From an uncultured Kiritimatiellota bacterium (GTDB taxonomy: Bacteria > Verrucomicrobiota > Kiritimatiellia > RFP12 > UBA1067), in the NCBI GenBank assembly GCA_934667295.1, contig CAKULR010000102.1:1-6146 (forward strand): a stretch of 6,146 bases of DNA, in the 5' to 3' direction. The notes under the pieces are model-generated. The model searched no databases and had not been told where the DNA came from. It saw only the letters and a program-made list of their open reading frames with translations. The position numbers and the translations under genes are program-made. Below are positions 1 to 5,777 of this stretch, piece by piece (within the stretch, counting starts at the first letter, position 1; the number at the start of each line of letters is the position of its first letter).

Positions 1-1
1 G

Positions 2-607
2 GACGACGCGCGCATCGCGGACGCCGTGGCGGCGCATGGCGGCAGGGCCGTGATGACGCCGAGCGACCTGCCGAGCGGGACGGACCGCATCGCCTGTGCG
101 GCCGGGGACTTCGCGGACGACGACATCCTCGTGAACATCCAGGGCGACGAACCGCTCATCGCCCCCGCCCTCATCGACGCCCTCGTCGCGCGCCTCCGGG
201 AGCCGGGCGGGAAGTGGGACATGGCCACCGCCGTCACGCCTATCCGCACCGAACAGGACCTCCGCGCGAAGACCGTCGTGAAGGTCGTCCTCGACCGCGA
301 CGACGGCGCGCTCTACTTCTCCCGCGCCACGATTCCCGCCAGCCGCGACACGCCGGAGGACTACGCGACGGGCCTCTACGTGCGCCATCTCGGCATCTAT
401 GCCTACCGGGGCGGTTTCCTGAAACGCTATATCGCCGAAAAACCGTGTGATTTGGAGAAAACGGAGAAGCTTGAGCAGCTCCGGGCGCTCTGGATGGGCG
501 CGAAGATCGCCTGCATCCGCACGGACGACGAGGGCGTGGGCGTCGATACGCCCGAAGATGCCGTGCGAATCGAGGCTTTGATGAAAGCCCGTGGTATGGT
601 ATACTAG
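2..607 (+). CDS. kdsB: 3-deoxy-manno-octulosonate cytidylyltransferase (CMP-Kdo synthetase), 5'-truncated by window edge
   Basis: This enzyme activates Kdo with CTP, giving CMP-Kdo and pyrophosphate, the sugar donor for LPS inner core assembly in the cytoplasm. The reading frame is open from base 2, so the gene begins upstream. The 201 visible residues compare with about 248 in E. coli, so roughly 50 N-terminal residues, including the nucleotide-binding start, are missing. An internal GTG at 26 is not the true start, because homology continues before it (DDARIADAVAAHGG). Family motifs in order are SGTDR, NIQGDEPLI (about 134-160), ALYFSRATIP, RHLGIYAYR, LEQLRALW and GVDTPED near the C terminus. 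The Asp residues in GDEP and GVDTPED are the expected metal ligands and are present. The stop is TAG at 605-607. kdsA follows after 27 nt, so co-transcription is likely. Identification is secure. Confidence 0.95.
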   Translation, partial: DDARIADAVAAHGGRAVMTPSDLPSGTDRIACAAGDFADDDILVNIQGDEPLIAPALIDALVARLREPGGKWDMATAVTPIRTEQDLRAKTVVKVVLDRDDGALYFSRATIPASRDTPEDYATGLYVRHLGIYAYRGGFLKRYIAEKPCDLEKTEKLEQLRALWMGAKIACIRTDDEGVGVDTPEDAVRIEALMKARGMVY

Positions 608-634
608 CCATGCAAAGGGAACTAGACTTTCAAC

Positions 635-1510
635 ATGAAGATCCGTAAAATCGACGTGGATCGGGGCGTTGCCTTCGGCGACGGCTCCCTGACGTTCATT
701 GCCGGGCCGTGCGTGATCGAGAGCCGGAAGATGGCGCTCGACCTCGCGGCGCGCCTCGTGGAGGTCGCGAACGACCTCTCGGTGAACTATGTCTTCAAGG
801 CGAGCTTCGACAAGGCGAACCGCACGAGCGTGGAGGCGTTCCGGGGGCCCGGGATCGACGAGGGGCTGGACATCCTCGCGGAGATCCGCGAGAAGTTCGA
901 GGTGCCGGTGCTGACCGACGTCCACGAGCCGTGGCAGTGCGCACGCGTGGCGGAGGTCTGCGATGTCCTCCAGATCCCCGCGTTCCTCGCGCGCCAGACG
1001 GACCTCGTGGTGGCGGCGGGCGAGACGGGGGCCGTGGTGAACGTGAAGAAGGGGCAGTTCATGGCCCCGGAGGACATGGTGAATGTCATCCGGAAGATCG
1101 AGTCGACGGGCAACCGCCGCATCGTCCTCTGCGAACGGGGCGCGAGCTTCGGATACCGGAACCTCGTGGCGGACATGCGTTCGCTCCTGATCATGCGCGA
1201 GATGGGCTATCCGGTCGTCTTCGACGCGACGCACTCGGTGCAGCGTCCGGGCGGGCTCGGCACGGGGTCGGGCGGCGACGGGCGGTTCGCGCCGGCGCTC
1301 GCGCGCGCGGCGGTGGCGACGGGCGTGGACGGCGTGTTCATGGAAACGCACGTCAATCCGAAGAAGGCCCTGTCAGATGCGGCGAACGCCATTCCCTTCC
1401 ACGACGTGAAAGCGCTCTGGACGCGGCTTCTCGCCATTCACGAGGTCGTCAACGCCGCCGACGGCGAGTTGGACGAATGCTGCGCCGGACACCACCATCC
1501 TGACCATTGA
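635..1510 (+). CDS. kdsA: 3-deoxy-8-phosphooctulonate synthase (Kdo-8-P synthase), metal-dependent type
   Basis: This cytoplasmic TIM-barrel enzyme condenses PEP with arabinose-5-phosphate to give Kdo-8-phosphate, the first committed Kdo step. The 291 residues compare with 284 in E. coli. Motifs in order are FIAGPCVIES (21-30), FKASFDKANRTS (54-65), RGPG, LTDVHE (93-98), QIPAFLARQTDL (113-124), NVKKGQF (136-142), ERGASFGYRNL (167-177), FDATHSVQRPGG (196-207), FMETH (235-239) and ALSDA (245-249). Cys26, His200, Glu237 and Asp248 match the four metal ligands of the metal-dependent class known from Aquifex aeolicus; E. coli has Asn in place of the Cys. The Shine-Dalgarno (SD) sequence is weak: AAAGGGA at 614-620, 14 nt before the ATG. 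The last residues, DECCAGHHHPDH (280-291), are an unusual Cys/His-rich tail. No kdsC phosphatase or kdsD isomerase is adjacent. Confidence 0.96.
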   Translation: MKIRKIDVDRGVAFGDGSLTFIAGPCVIESRKMALDLAARLVEVANDLSVNYVFKASFDKANRTSVEAFRGPGIDEGLDILAEIREKFEVPVLTDVHEPWQCARVAEVCDVLQIPAFLARQTDLVVAAGETGAVVNVKKGQFMAPEDMVNVIRKIESTGNRRIVLCERGASFGYRNLVADMRSLLIMREMGYPVVFDATHSVQRPGGLGTGSGGDGRFAPALARAAVATGVDGVFMETHVNPKKALSDAANAIPFHDVKALWTRLLAIHEVVNAADGELDECCAGHHHPDH

Positions 1511-1566
1511 GATATCCCCCGTTCCGTAACGAAAGACCGAAGACCAAGAAGACACCGGGCACGACA

Positions 1567-2079
1567 TTGAAGTTTCTCCTTTCCATCATCTGCCTCTTCG
1601 CCGCGTGGACCGCGACGGCGTTCTCCAGCGCGAAATGGCTGGAGGAGCGCGGGGACGACTCGGACGTGATGCGCCTCCGGGCCGCGTACGCGGAGTGCGT
1701 GAAGAAGCTGGAGGCGCCGGCCGAGAACGTGCAGATTCCGCTTGAGACGTTCCCGAACGGACAGGTGAAGAGCCGCGTCACGGCGCGGCGGGCGCATGTC
1801 TTCCAGGATACGGGATTCGTCTGGGGCGAGAAGGTGCGCGTGGAGCAGTTCAAGGAGGACGGTTCGCTCTTCGCGTCGCTGGACGCGGAGAGCTGCGTGG
1901 TGGACCGCAAGACGAAGAGCGGCTGGGTCGAGGGGGCGGCGCAGATGGTCTACGGCGACTCCTCCGTGAAGGGGCGGGGAATCTACTTCTCCCTGGAGCG
2001 CGAGTTCATCAAGATTTTTTCGCAGTCGGAGATCCGTACCGGCCACACCGGATTTGATCGAGGGAGTTTTCTGAAGTGA
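1567..2079 (+). CDS. lptC: LptC-like LPS export protein, membrane-anchored or periplasmic
   Basis: This is the probable LptC, which receives LPS from the LptB2FG transporter and passes it to LptA. From the TTG at 1567 it has 170 residues (E. coli LptC 191), starting MKFLLSII, with one hydrophobic stretch at residues 3-19 that is either a membrane anchor or a signal peptide. A charged, probably helical segment (about 22-52) follows. Then comes a beta-rich region with alternating polar and hydrophobic residues (about 56-157), including SRVTARRAHVF, LFASLDAESCVVD and GRGIYFSLEREFIKIFSQ, as expected for the OstA/LptC jelly roll. The frame stays open back to another TTG at 1507, which overlaps the kdsA stop and would give 190 residues. 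I prefer 1567 because codons 1507-1566 are AT-rich (AGA, TAT, ACA), unlike the rest. Neither start has a clear SD. Identity rests on the fold pattern and the position before lptA and lptB; sequence similarity to E. coli LptC is weak. Confidence 0.75.
   Translation: MKFLLSIICLFAAWTATAFSSAKWLEERGDDSDVMRLRAAYAECVKKLEAPAENVQIPLETFPNGQVKSRVTARRAHVFQDTGFVWGEKVRVEQFKEDGSLFASLDAESCVVDRKTKSGWVEGAAQMVYGDSSVKGRGIYFSLEREFIKIFSQSEIRTGHTGFDRGSFLK
2061..2079 (+). promoter_or_regulatory. Ribosome binding site and GTGA stop/start overlap coupling lptC to lptA
   Basis: AGGGAG at 2061-2066 lies 9 nt before a GTG start at 2076, which shares GTGA with the lptC stop codon TGA at 2077-2079. The spacing fits this GTG better than the ATG at 2082, which would be 15 nt away. 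This is the sequence basis for the chosen lptA start and suggests translational coupling. Confidence 0.6.
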
Positions 2080-3239
2080 AGATGCGTTTGTCCATTGTCG
2101 CGGCGTTGTCCGCCCTGCTGGTGCCTGTCGCATGGGGGGCCGCCGACCTGTCCGAGTTGCTGAACCCGGACGACGTGATGCTGCGCCGTCCCGCGCAGAA
2201 GAAGGCGGCGGCCCCGGCCCCCCAGCCGACGGCGGCTCCGAAGCCTGCGGCGGCCCCGAAACCGGCGGCCGACGTGGAGGCGGCGGCAAAGGCCGACGTC
2301 GAGCGGCGGTTCCAGGAGGCCAAGGCGAAGGCCGAGGCCGAACAGCGGGCGAAGGAGGAAGCCGAGCGGAAAGCGGAGGCCGAACGGAAGGCCGCAGCGG
2401 AACGGGCCGCGAAGGAGGCCGCCGAGAAGGCCGCAGCGGAACGGGCCGCGAAGGAGGCCGCAGCGGAGCAGGCGGCGGCGGAACGCCGGGTGAGGGAGGA
2501 GACCGAACGGAAAGCGGCGGCCGAAAAGGCCGCGAAGGAGGCCGAGCTGAAGCGTCTGCGCGAGCAGGTGGCGGCGGAGAAGGCCGCGCGCGAACAGGCC
2601 GAGGCGAAGGCGGCGCGTGCGGAGAAGCGGGCGGCATACCTTGCGAATCCGGACCCGGACGAGCGCCCGGCGCCGAAGAAACTGGTGGCGCAGGATCCCG
2701 GAAAGGACGTGACGGAGGTGCCGGTCGTCTCCGGGCAGAAAGCCGGGACGCGGAAGGAGAAGAAGGAGCTGACGGGACGCCCGGCGGTGATTACGGCGGA
2801 CCGCACGGACTACGACCGCAAGGAGGGCGTGATCCTCTTCGACCGCAACGTCGCCGTCGACGACGAACAGTACCAGATGCACGCGGAGCGTCTGTTCGTG
2901 TTCCTGGACGGGACGAACGACATGAAGCGCCTCGTGGCGCTCGGCAACGTGGCCATCACGAACGAGGACAAGTCGGCGTGGTGCGCGAAGGCCGTCTACA
3001 CGAAGGCGGCGTCGCGGATCGTGATGTACGGCGACGAGCGGAACCCGGCGTGGCTGCGCGACGCGGGCGGGAAGCCGGGGGACGCGAGCGAGGTGCGCGG
3101 GCTGCGCATCACGTACTGGATCGATTCGGGCCTCGCGACGGTCGAGAAGTCGGTGATCACGCTGCCGGGCCTGAAGGGGGCGAACAACCCGAAGGACCTG
3201 TTCAACCCGGGCGGCGCGAAGAAGTCCAAGGACGAGTGA
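2076..3239 (+). CDS. lptA: LptA-like periplasmic LPS transport protein with a long TolA-like helical stalk
   Basis: This is the probable LptA/OstA-family bridge protein that carries LPS through the periplasm to the outer membrane LptDE complex. At 387 residues it is about twice E. coli LptA (185). Regions in order: a Sec signal peptide (1 to about 22; MKMR, a hydrophobic core, then AWGA); a Pro/Ala-rich linker with AAPKPA twice (53-64); a very charged Ala/Glu/Lys/Arg helix (about 66-188) with no Pro or Gly, reminiscent of the middle domain of TolA; a polar linker (about 190-233); and a C-terminal OstA domain (about 236-370) with AVITADRTDYD, GVILFDRNVAVDDEQYQM, HAERLFVFLDG, LVALGNVAITN, KAVYTKAASRIVMYGD and GLRITYWIDSG. 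The GTG start is chosen from the SD and the 4-nt overlap with lptC. lptB follows after 10 nt. The OstA assignment and export are well supported; the role of the stalk is unknown. Confidence 0.87.
   Translation: MKMRLSIVAALSALLVPVAWGAADLSELLNPDDVMLRRPAQKKAAAPAPQPTAAPKPAAAPKPAADVEAAAKADVERRFQEAKAKAEAEQRAKEEAERKAEAERKAAAERAAKEAAEKAAAERAAKEAAAEQAAAERRVREETERKAAAEKAAKEAELKRLREQVAAEKAAREQAEAKAARAEKRAAYLANPDPDERPAPKKLVAQDPGKDVTEVPVVSGQKAGTRKEKKELTGRPAVITADRTDYDRKEGVILFDRNVAVDDEQYQMHAERLFVFLDGTNDMKRLVALGNVAITNEDKSAWCAKAVYTKAASRIVMYGDERNPAWLRDAGGKPGDASEVRGLRITYWIDSGLATVEKSVITLPGLKGANNPKDLFNPGGAKKSKDE
2387..2461 (+). repeat. Tandem 39-bp repeat inside the helical stalk of lptA
   Basis: A 36-nt stretch occurs exactly twice, at 2387-2422 and 2426-2461, with a period of 39 nt (13 codons), so the frame is kept. 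It encodes KAAAERAAKEAAE followed by KAAAERAAKEAAA. Degenerate relatives of the unit (AERKAEAERKAAAER before it, ERKAAAEKAAKEAELK after it) suggest that the whole stalk grew by in-frame duplication. Identity at third codon positions within the exact copies points to a recent duplication rather than protein-level selection alone. Confidence 0.8.
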
Positions 3240-3249
3240 GGCGCGGGCG
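3238..3249 (+). promoter_or_regulatory. Ribosome binding site deciding the lptB start
   Basis: GAGG at 3238-3241 overlaps the lptA stop codon and sits 8 nt before the ATG at 3250. It supports this first ATG over the in-frame ATGs a few codons downstream, and so supports an N-terminal extension on LptB. Confidence 0.45.
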
Positions 3250-4077
3250 ATGGACGATCCTGTGATGAAGGCGATGGCCGAGATGGCCAGCGAGAACGCG
3301 GCGGGCGCGGCCCGGGTCGCGGCATCTCCGGCCGTGTCCGACGGACTGCCGACGGCGCCGGATCTCGTGGCGGACGGCCTTGTGAAGATCTACGGCGACC
3401 GCACGGTGGTGAACGGCATGTCGATGCAGGTGCGCTGTGGCGAGATCGTGGGCCTGCTCGGGCCGAACGGCGCGGGCAAGACGACGACCTTCTACATGAT
3501 CGTGGGGCTCGTGCGCCCGAATCGCGGCACGGTGAAGTTCCGGGGGCAGGACCTGACGCGCCTCCCGGTGTTCATGCGCGCGCGCCGGGGCCTCGGCTAC
3601 CTCGCGCAGGAGGCGAGCATCTTCCGCAAGCTGAGCGTGTGGGACAACGTGATGGCCATCCTCGAAACGCTGAAGATGGGCCGCGCGGACCGCAAGGCGC
3701 GCTGCGAGGAGCTGCTGGCCTCGCTCGACCTGATGAAGGTGGCGAAGCAGCCCGCCTACACGCTCTCCGGCGGCGAGCGGCGCAAGCTGGAGATCGCGCG
3801 CGCGCTCGTGCGCCGTCCGTCGATCCTCATGCTCGACGAGCCGTTCGCGGGCGTCGACCCGCTCGCCGTCCACGACATCCAGGAGATCGTGCGCGGGCTG
3901 AAGAACCAGGGCCTCGGCATCATCATCACGGACCACAACGTGCGCGAGACGTTGAACGTGGTGGACCGCGCCTACCTCGTCTACGACGGGCGCCTCCTCT
4001 GCGAGGGGTCGAGCGAGAAGCTGGTGAAGGACGAGAACGCCCGCCGCCTCTACCTGGGCGAGGACTTCAGGATGTGA
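3250..4077 (+). CDS. lptB: LPS export ABC transporter ATP-binding protein LptB
   Basis: This is the cytoplasmic ATPase of the LptB2FG transporter, which drives LPS extraction from the inner membrane. All ABC ATPase motifs are present: Walker A GPNGAGKTT (71-79), Q-loop Gln120, signature LSGGE (172-176), Walker B ending in Asp196 and Glu197, and H-loop His229. LptB-specific stretches are very close to E. coli: YLAQEASIFRKLSVWDN, DEPFAGVDP, IITDHNVRETL and the C-terminal YLGEDFRM. This separates it from the related LivF/LivG branched-chain amino acid ATPases. The 275 residues exceed the E. coli length (241) because about 36 residues, rich in Ala and Met, precede the usual start at LVADGLVKIYGDRTVV; the true start could be a later ATG (3265 onwards). 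The membrane partners LptF and LptG are not in the window. Confidence 0.96.
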   Translation: MDDPVMKAMAEMASENAAGAARVAASPAVSDGLPTAPDLVADGLVKIYGDRTVVNGMSMQVRCGEIVGLLGPNGAGKTTTFYMIVGLVRPNRGTVKFRGQDLTRLPVFMRARRGLGYLAQEASIFRKLSVWDNVMAILETLKMGRADRKARCEELLASLDLMKVAKQPAYTLSGGERRKLEIARALVRRPSILMLDEPFAGVDPLAVHDIQEIVRGLKNQGLGIIITDHNVRETLNVVDRAYLVYDGRLLCEGSSEKLVKDENARRLYLGEDFRM

Positions 4078-4117
4078 CATTTCACAACACAACAAAATAA
4101 GGAACAAGGAGGTACAC
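4078..4117 (+). promoter_or_regulatory. A-rich leader with near-perfect Shine-Dalgarno sequence before hpf
   Basis: These 40 nt are only 15/40 G+C (38%) and half adenine, in sharp contrast with the flanking coding sequence. AAGGAGGT at 4106-4113 lies 4 nt before the ATG at 4118 and is the strongest ribosome binding site in the window. No hairpin or convincing -35/-10 pair was found, so I read it as an unstructured, efficient translation leader. It could also hold an unseen promoter. Confidence 0.6.
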
Positions 4118-4453
4118 ATGTCCATAGAAGTGACGATGCGCCACAGCGACGTGAAGATCGAGTCGCTCAAGGAATACGCGCAGAAGCGCATGGAGAAGCT
4201 TCAGGTTGCCTTTCCGAAGGTGACGAAGATCGCGATCGTGATCGACGTCGACGTGAAGAAGCACATGTATATGGCCGAAGTCGTGGCGAACCGCCTCGGC
4301 GAGGTGGCCGTGGGCGCGAAGGAGTTCAGCGAGAGCGGCAAGAGCGTGATCGACGCCGCCGCCGCCCGCGCCGAGCGCCAGCTGCTCCGGATGCGCGTGA
4401 AGGCGCGCAAGGGCAGCGTGCGCGCCGCGCGCGCCGATTCGCCGCGCAACTGA
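4118..4453 (+). CDS. hpf: Ribosome hibernation promoting factor, short HPF/YfiA type
   Basis: Proteins of this family bind the 30S decoding region of idle ribosomes and promote 100S dimers or inactive 70S particles in stationary phase. The 111 residues show the beta-alpha-beta-beta-beta-alpha layout: MSIEVTMRHSDVKIESLKEY at the start, helix KEYAQKRMEKLQ, strands KIAIVIDVDVKKHMYMAEVV, and the second helix SVIDAAAARAERQLLRMRVKAR, equivalent to the family's AIDxxxxKLxRQLxKxK. It lacks the extra C-terminal dimerisation domain of long HPF (about 180 residues or more) and ends in a short basic tail. Whether it acts like E. coli HPF or YfiA (RaiA) cannot be told from the sequence alone; genomic position favours HPF. 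It has its own strong ribosome binding site, and hprK follows after 8 nt. In proteobacteria, rpoN usually lies between lptB and hpf; here it is absent. Confidence 0.9.
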   Translation: MSIEVTMRHSDVKIESLKEYAQKRMEKLQVAFPKVTKIAIVIDVDVKKHMYMAEVVANRLGEVAVGAKEFSESGKSVIDAAAARAERQLLRMRVKARKGSVRAARADSPRN

Positions 4454-4461
4454 GACGACGC

Positions 4462-5430
4462 ATGGACCCCGTGGAACAGATCCCCGGCGCCCCGACGTTC
4501 ACCCTCCGCGAGTTCGTCGCGGAGGGGGCCGAACGTCTGCGCATGGAGGTCGTCGTGGGCGGAGCGGGGCTGGAGCACACGGTGCTTGAACCGATGTGCA
4601 ACCGGCCCGGCCTCGCCCTCACGGGGTTCTACGGCTTCTTCGCCTGGCGCCGCATCCAGGTGATCGGGCAGGCCGAGCAGGCCTACCTCGACAGCCTCGC
4701 GCCCGACGTGCGCCTCGCGCGCGTGAAGGCGCTCTTCGACCGTGGGGCCTACTGCCTCATCTTCGCGTGCGGCATCGAGGTGCCCGCCGTCCTCGCCTCG
4801 CTGGCGGAGTCGGCGGGCGTGGTCGTGTGCCGCACGGAGCTCCTGACGCGCATCTTCTTCCACCAGGCGGCGTTCGTGCTGGAGAAGCTGCGCGCGCCGA
4901 AGAGGCGCCTCTACGGGACGACCGTGGAGGTGGCGGGCCTCGGCGTGATGCTCGAAGGCGCGCCGGGGCTCGGCAAGAGCGAAACGGCCCTCGGGCTCAT
5001 CAAGCACGGCAACGCGCTGGTGGCGGACGACCTCACGTGCCTGCGCAAGGACGTGGCCGCGAACCGGCTGTTCGCGACGGCCTCGCCGGCCACGCGCAAC
5101 TACATGGAGATCCGGGGCATCGGGATCATCCACGTGCCCAGCGTGTTCGGCGTCACCGCCGTGCGCGCGGAAAAGGAACTCGACCTCGTGGTCACCCTCA
5201 AGAGCATGAAGGAGACCGAGGGCGAGCTGGACCGCACCGGGGAGGAGCGCCAAACGCGCACGATCCTCGGCGTGGAGGTGCCCCAGATCACGATCCCGGT
5301 CGCGGCCGGACGCGATCTCGTCAACCTCGTCGAGACGGCCGCGCAGCAGTACAAGCTGCTCGCCGCCGGACACGACGCCGTGAAGGCGCTGGATGCGCAG
5401 CTCTGCGCCCGCGCCGAGGGGAAACTTTGA
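4462..5430 (+). CDS. hprK: HPr kinase/phosphorylase
   Basis: This is the bifunctional enzyme that phosphorylates HPr on its regulatory serine and removes the phosphate by phosphorolysis. The 322 residues match the family (about 310-330). The N-terminal domain has NRPGLALTGFYGFFAWRRIQVIG and YCLIFACGIEVP. The catalytic domain has the P-loop GAPGLGKSETAL (166-177), VADD with Asp189 and Asp190, NYMEIRGIGII with Glu216, and the C-terminal GVEVPQITIPVAAGRDL. Departures from the family pattern as I remember it: the His just before the P-loop region (SVHG in Lactobacillus) is Tyr151 in RLYG; GHRLVADD has become GNALVADD (Asn184); GIIDV has become GIIHV (His224). The protein is otherwise intact and sits 15 nt before its substrate gene ptsH. 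The SD before the ATG is weak and hpf lies only 8 nt upstream, so coupling to hpf is likely. The kinase core looks functional; phosphorylase activity is less certain. Confidence 0.93.
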   Translation: MDPVEQIPGAPTFTLREFVAEGAERLRMEVVVGGAGLEHTVLEPMCNRPGLALTGFYGFFAWRRIQVIGQAEQAYLDSLAPDVRLARVKALFDRGAYCLIFACGIEVPAVLASLAESAGVVVCRTELLTRIFFHQAAFVLEKLRAPKRRLYGTTVEVAGLGVMLEGAPGLGKSETALGLIKHGNALVADDLTCLRKDVAANRLFATASPATRNYMEIRGIGIIHVPSVFGVTAVRAEKELDLVVTLKSMKETEGELDRTGEERQTRTILGVEVPQITIPVAAGRDLVNLVETAAQQYKLLAAGHDAVKALDAQLCARAEGKL

Positions 5431-5445
5431 AGGAGAAACATCCAA
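5430..5445 (+). promoter_or_regulatory. Ribosome binding site of ptsH
   Basis: AAGGAG at 5430-5435 begins on the last base of the hprK stop codon and lies 10 nt before the ATG at 5446. It is a good match and fixes the ptsH start. Confidence 0.55.
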
Positions 5446-5733
5446 ATGGCTGACCAGAAGGAAACCAGGAACCTTGTCCTGATCAACAAATACGGCCTCC
5501 ACGTGCGGCCGGCGGGTCTTTTCGCGAAGATCGCGTCGCGCTTCGACGCGGATGTGGAAGTGGAGAAGGACGGGAACGTGGTGAGCGGGAAGTCCATCAT
5601 GGCGCTCATGACGCTGGAGGCGACGTGCGGCACGAAGCTCGTCGTCACGGCGACGGGCCCGCAGGCGCGGGAGGTCCTCGACGAGCTTGAGGCGCTTGTG
5701 CAGCGGAAGTTCGACATCCCGGACGAGCAGTAG
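5446..5733 (+). CDS. ptsH: Phosphocarrier protein HPr
   Basis: HPr is the small phosphocarrier between enzyme I and EII components of the phosphotransferase system (PTS), and a regulator when phosphorylated on serine. Its 95 residues compare with 85-90 usually; the extras are about four residues at the N terminus and a short acidic end (DIPDEQ). The active-site motif is YGLHVRPAG with His19 (His15 in the standard numbering). The regulatory site is SGKSIMALMTL with Ser50 (Ser46 in the standard numbering), preceded by Gly-Lys as in HprK substrates. Both sites being intact fits the neighbours hprK and ptsI. No sugar-specific EII gene is in the window, so this HPr may act in sugar uptake elsewhere or in regulation only. 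Confidence 0.96.
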   Translation: MADQKETRNLVLINKYGLHVRPAGLFAKIASRFDADVEVEKDGNVVSGKSIMALMTLEATCGTKLVVTATGPQAREVLDELEALVQRKFDIPDEQ

Positions 5734-5777
5734 CGCGCGTGGGCGGACAGGGAGAGAGAGGCGGGGCCAAGCCCGCG

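Noticed and set aside
610..648. Twelve-codon open frame (MQRELDFQHEDP) running into kdsA
   Set aside because: It has no ribosome binding site, and there is no attenuator-like structure or regulatory codon run. It is most likely chance.
1567..1620. Possible lipoprotein signal in LptC around Cys9 (SIIC)
   Set aside because: The lipobox would need small residues just before the Cys; Ile-Ile before it, and only eight residues upstream, do not fit.
1438..2637. 399-codon open frame on the minus strand
   Set aside because: It lies antisense to kdsA, lptC and lptA, is Pro/Arg-rich low-complexity sequence with no domain pattern, and is explained by GC-rich codon bias and the Ala/Glu repeats on the other strand.
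1983..2882. Overlapping minus-strand frames (299 and 265 codons) opposite lptA
   Set aside because: Their Leu/Arg and Ser/Ala repeats are the complement of the Ala/Glu/Lys stalk codons; there is no ribosome binding site or recognisable domain.
2132..3265. 377-codon plus-strand frame in the alternative frame of lptA
   Set aside because: It is Gly/Arg/Glu-rich sequence with no export signal or domain; the frame with signal peptide and OstA motifs is the real one.
4081..4100. TTCACA and AAAATAA as a sigma-70 promoter before hpf
   Set aside because: The two elements are only 7 nt apart, far from the usual 16-18, so no promoter is called.
4201..5502. 433-codon open frame on the minus strand
   Set aside because: It is antisense to hpf, hprK and ptsH, all of which have clear family motifs. 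Its composition (Arg, His, Ala, Glu, Val) is typical of a shadow frame in high-GC DNA.
5734..5777. Possible terminator or regulatory hairpin between ptsH and ptsI
   Set aside because: It is a 44-nt spacer with a GA-rich tract, no clear inverted repeat and no T-run.
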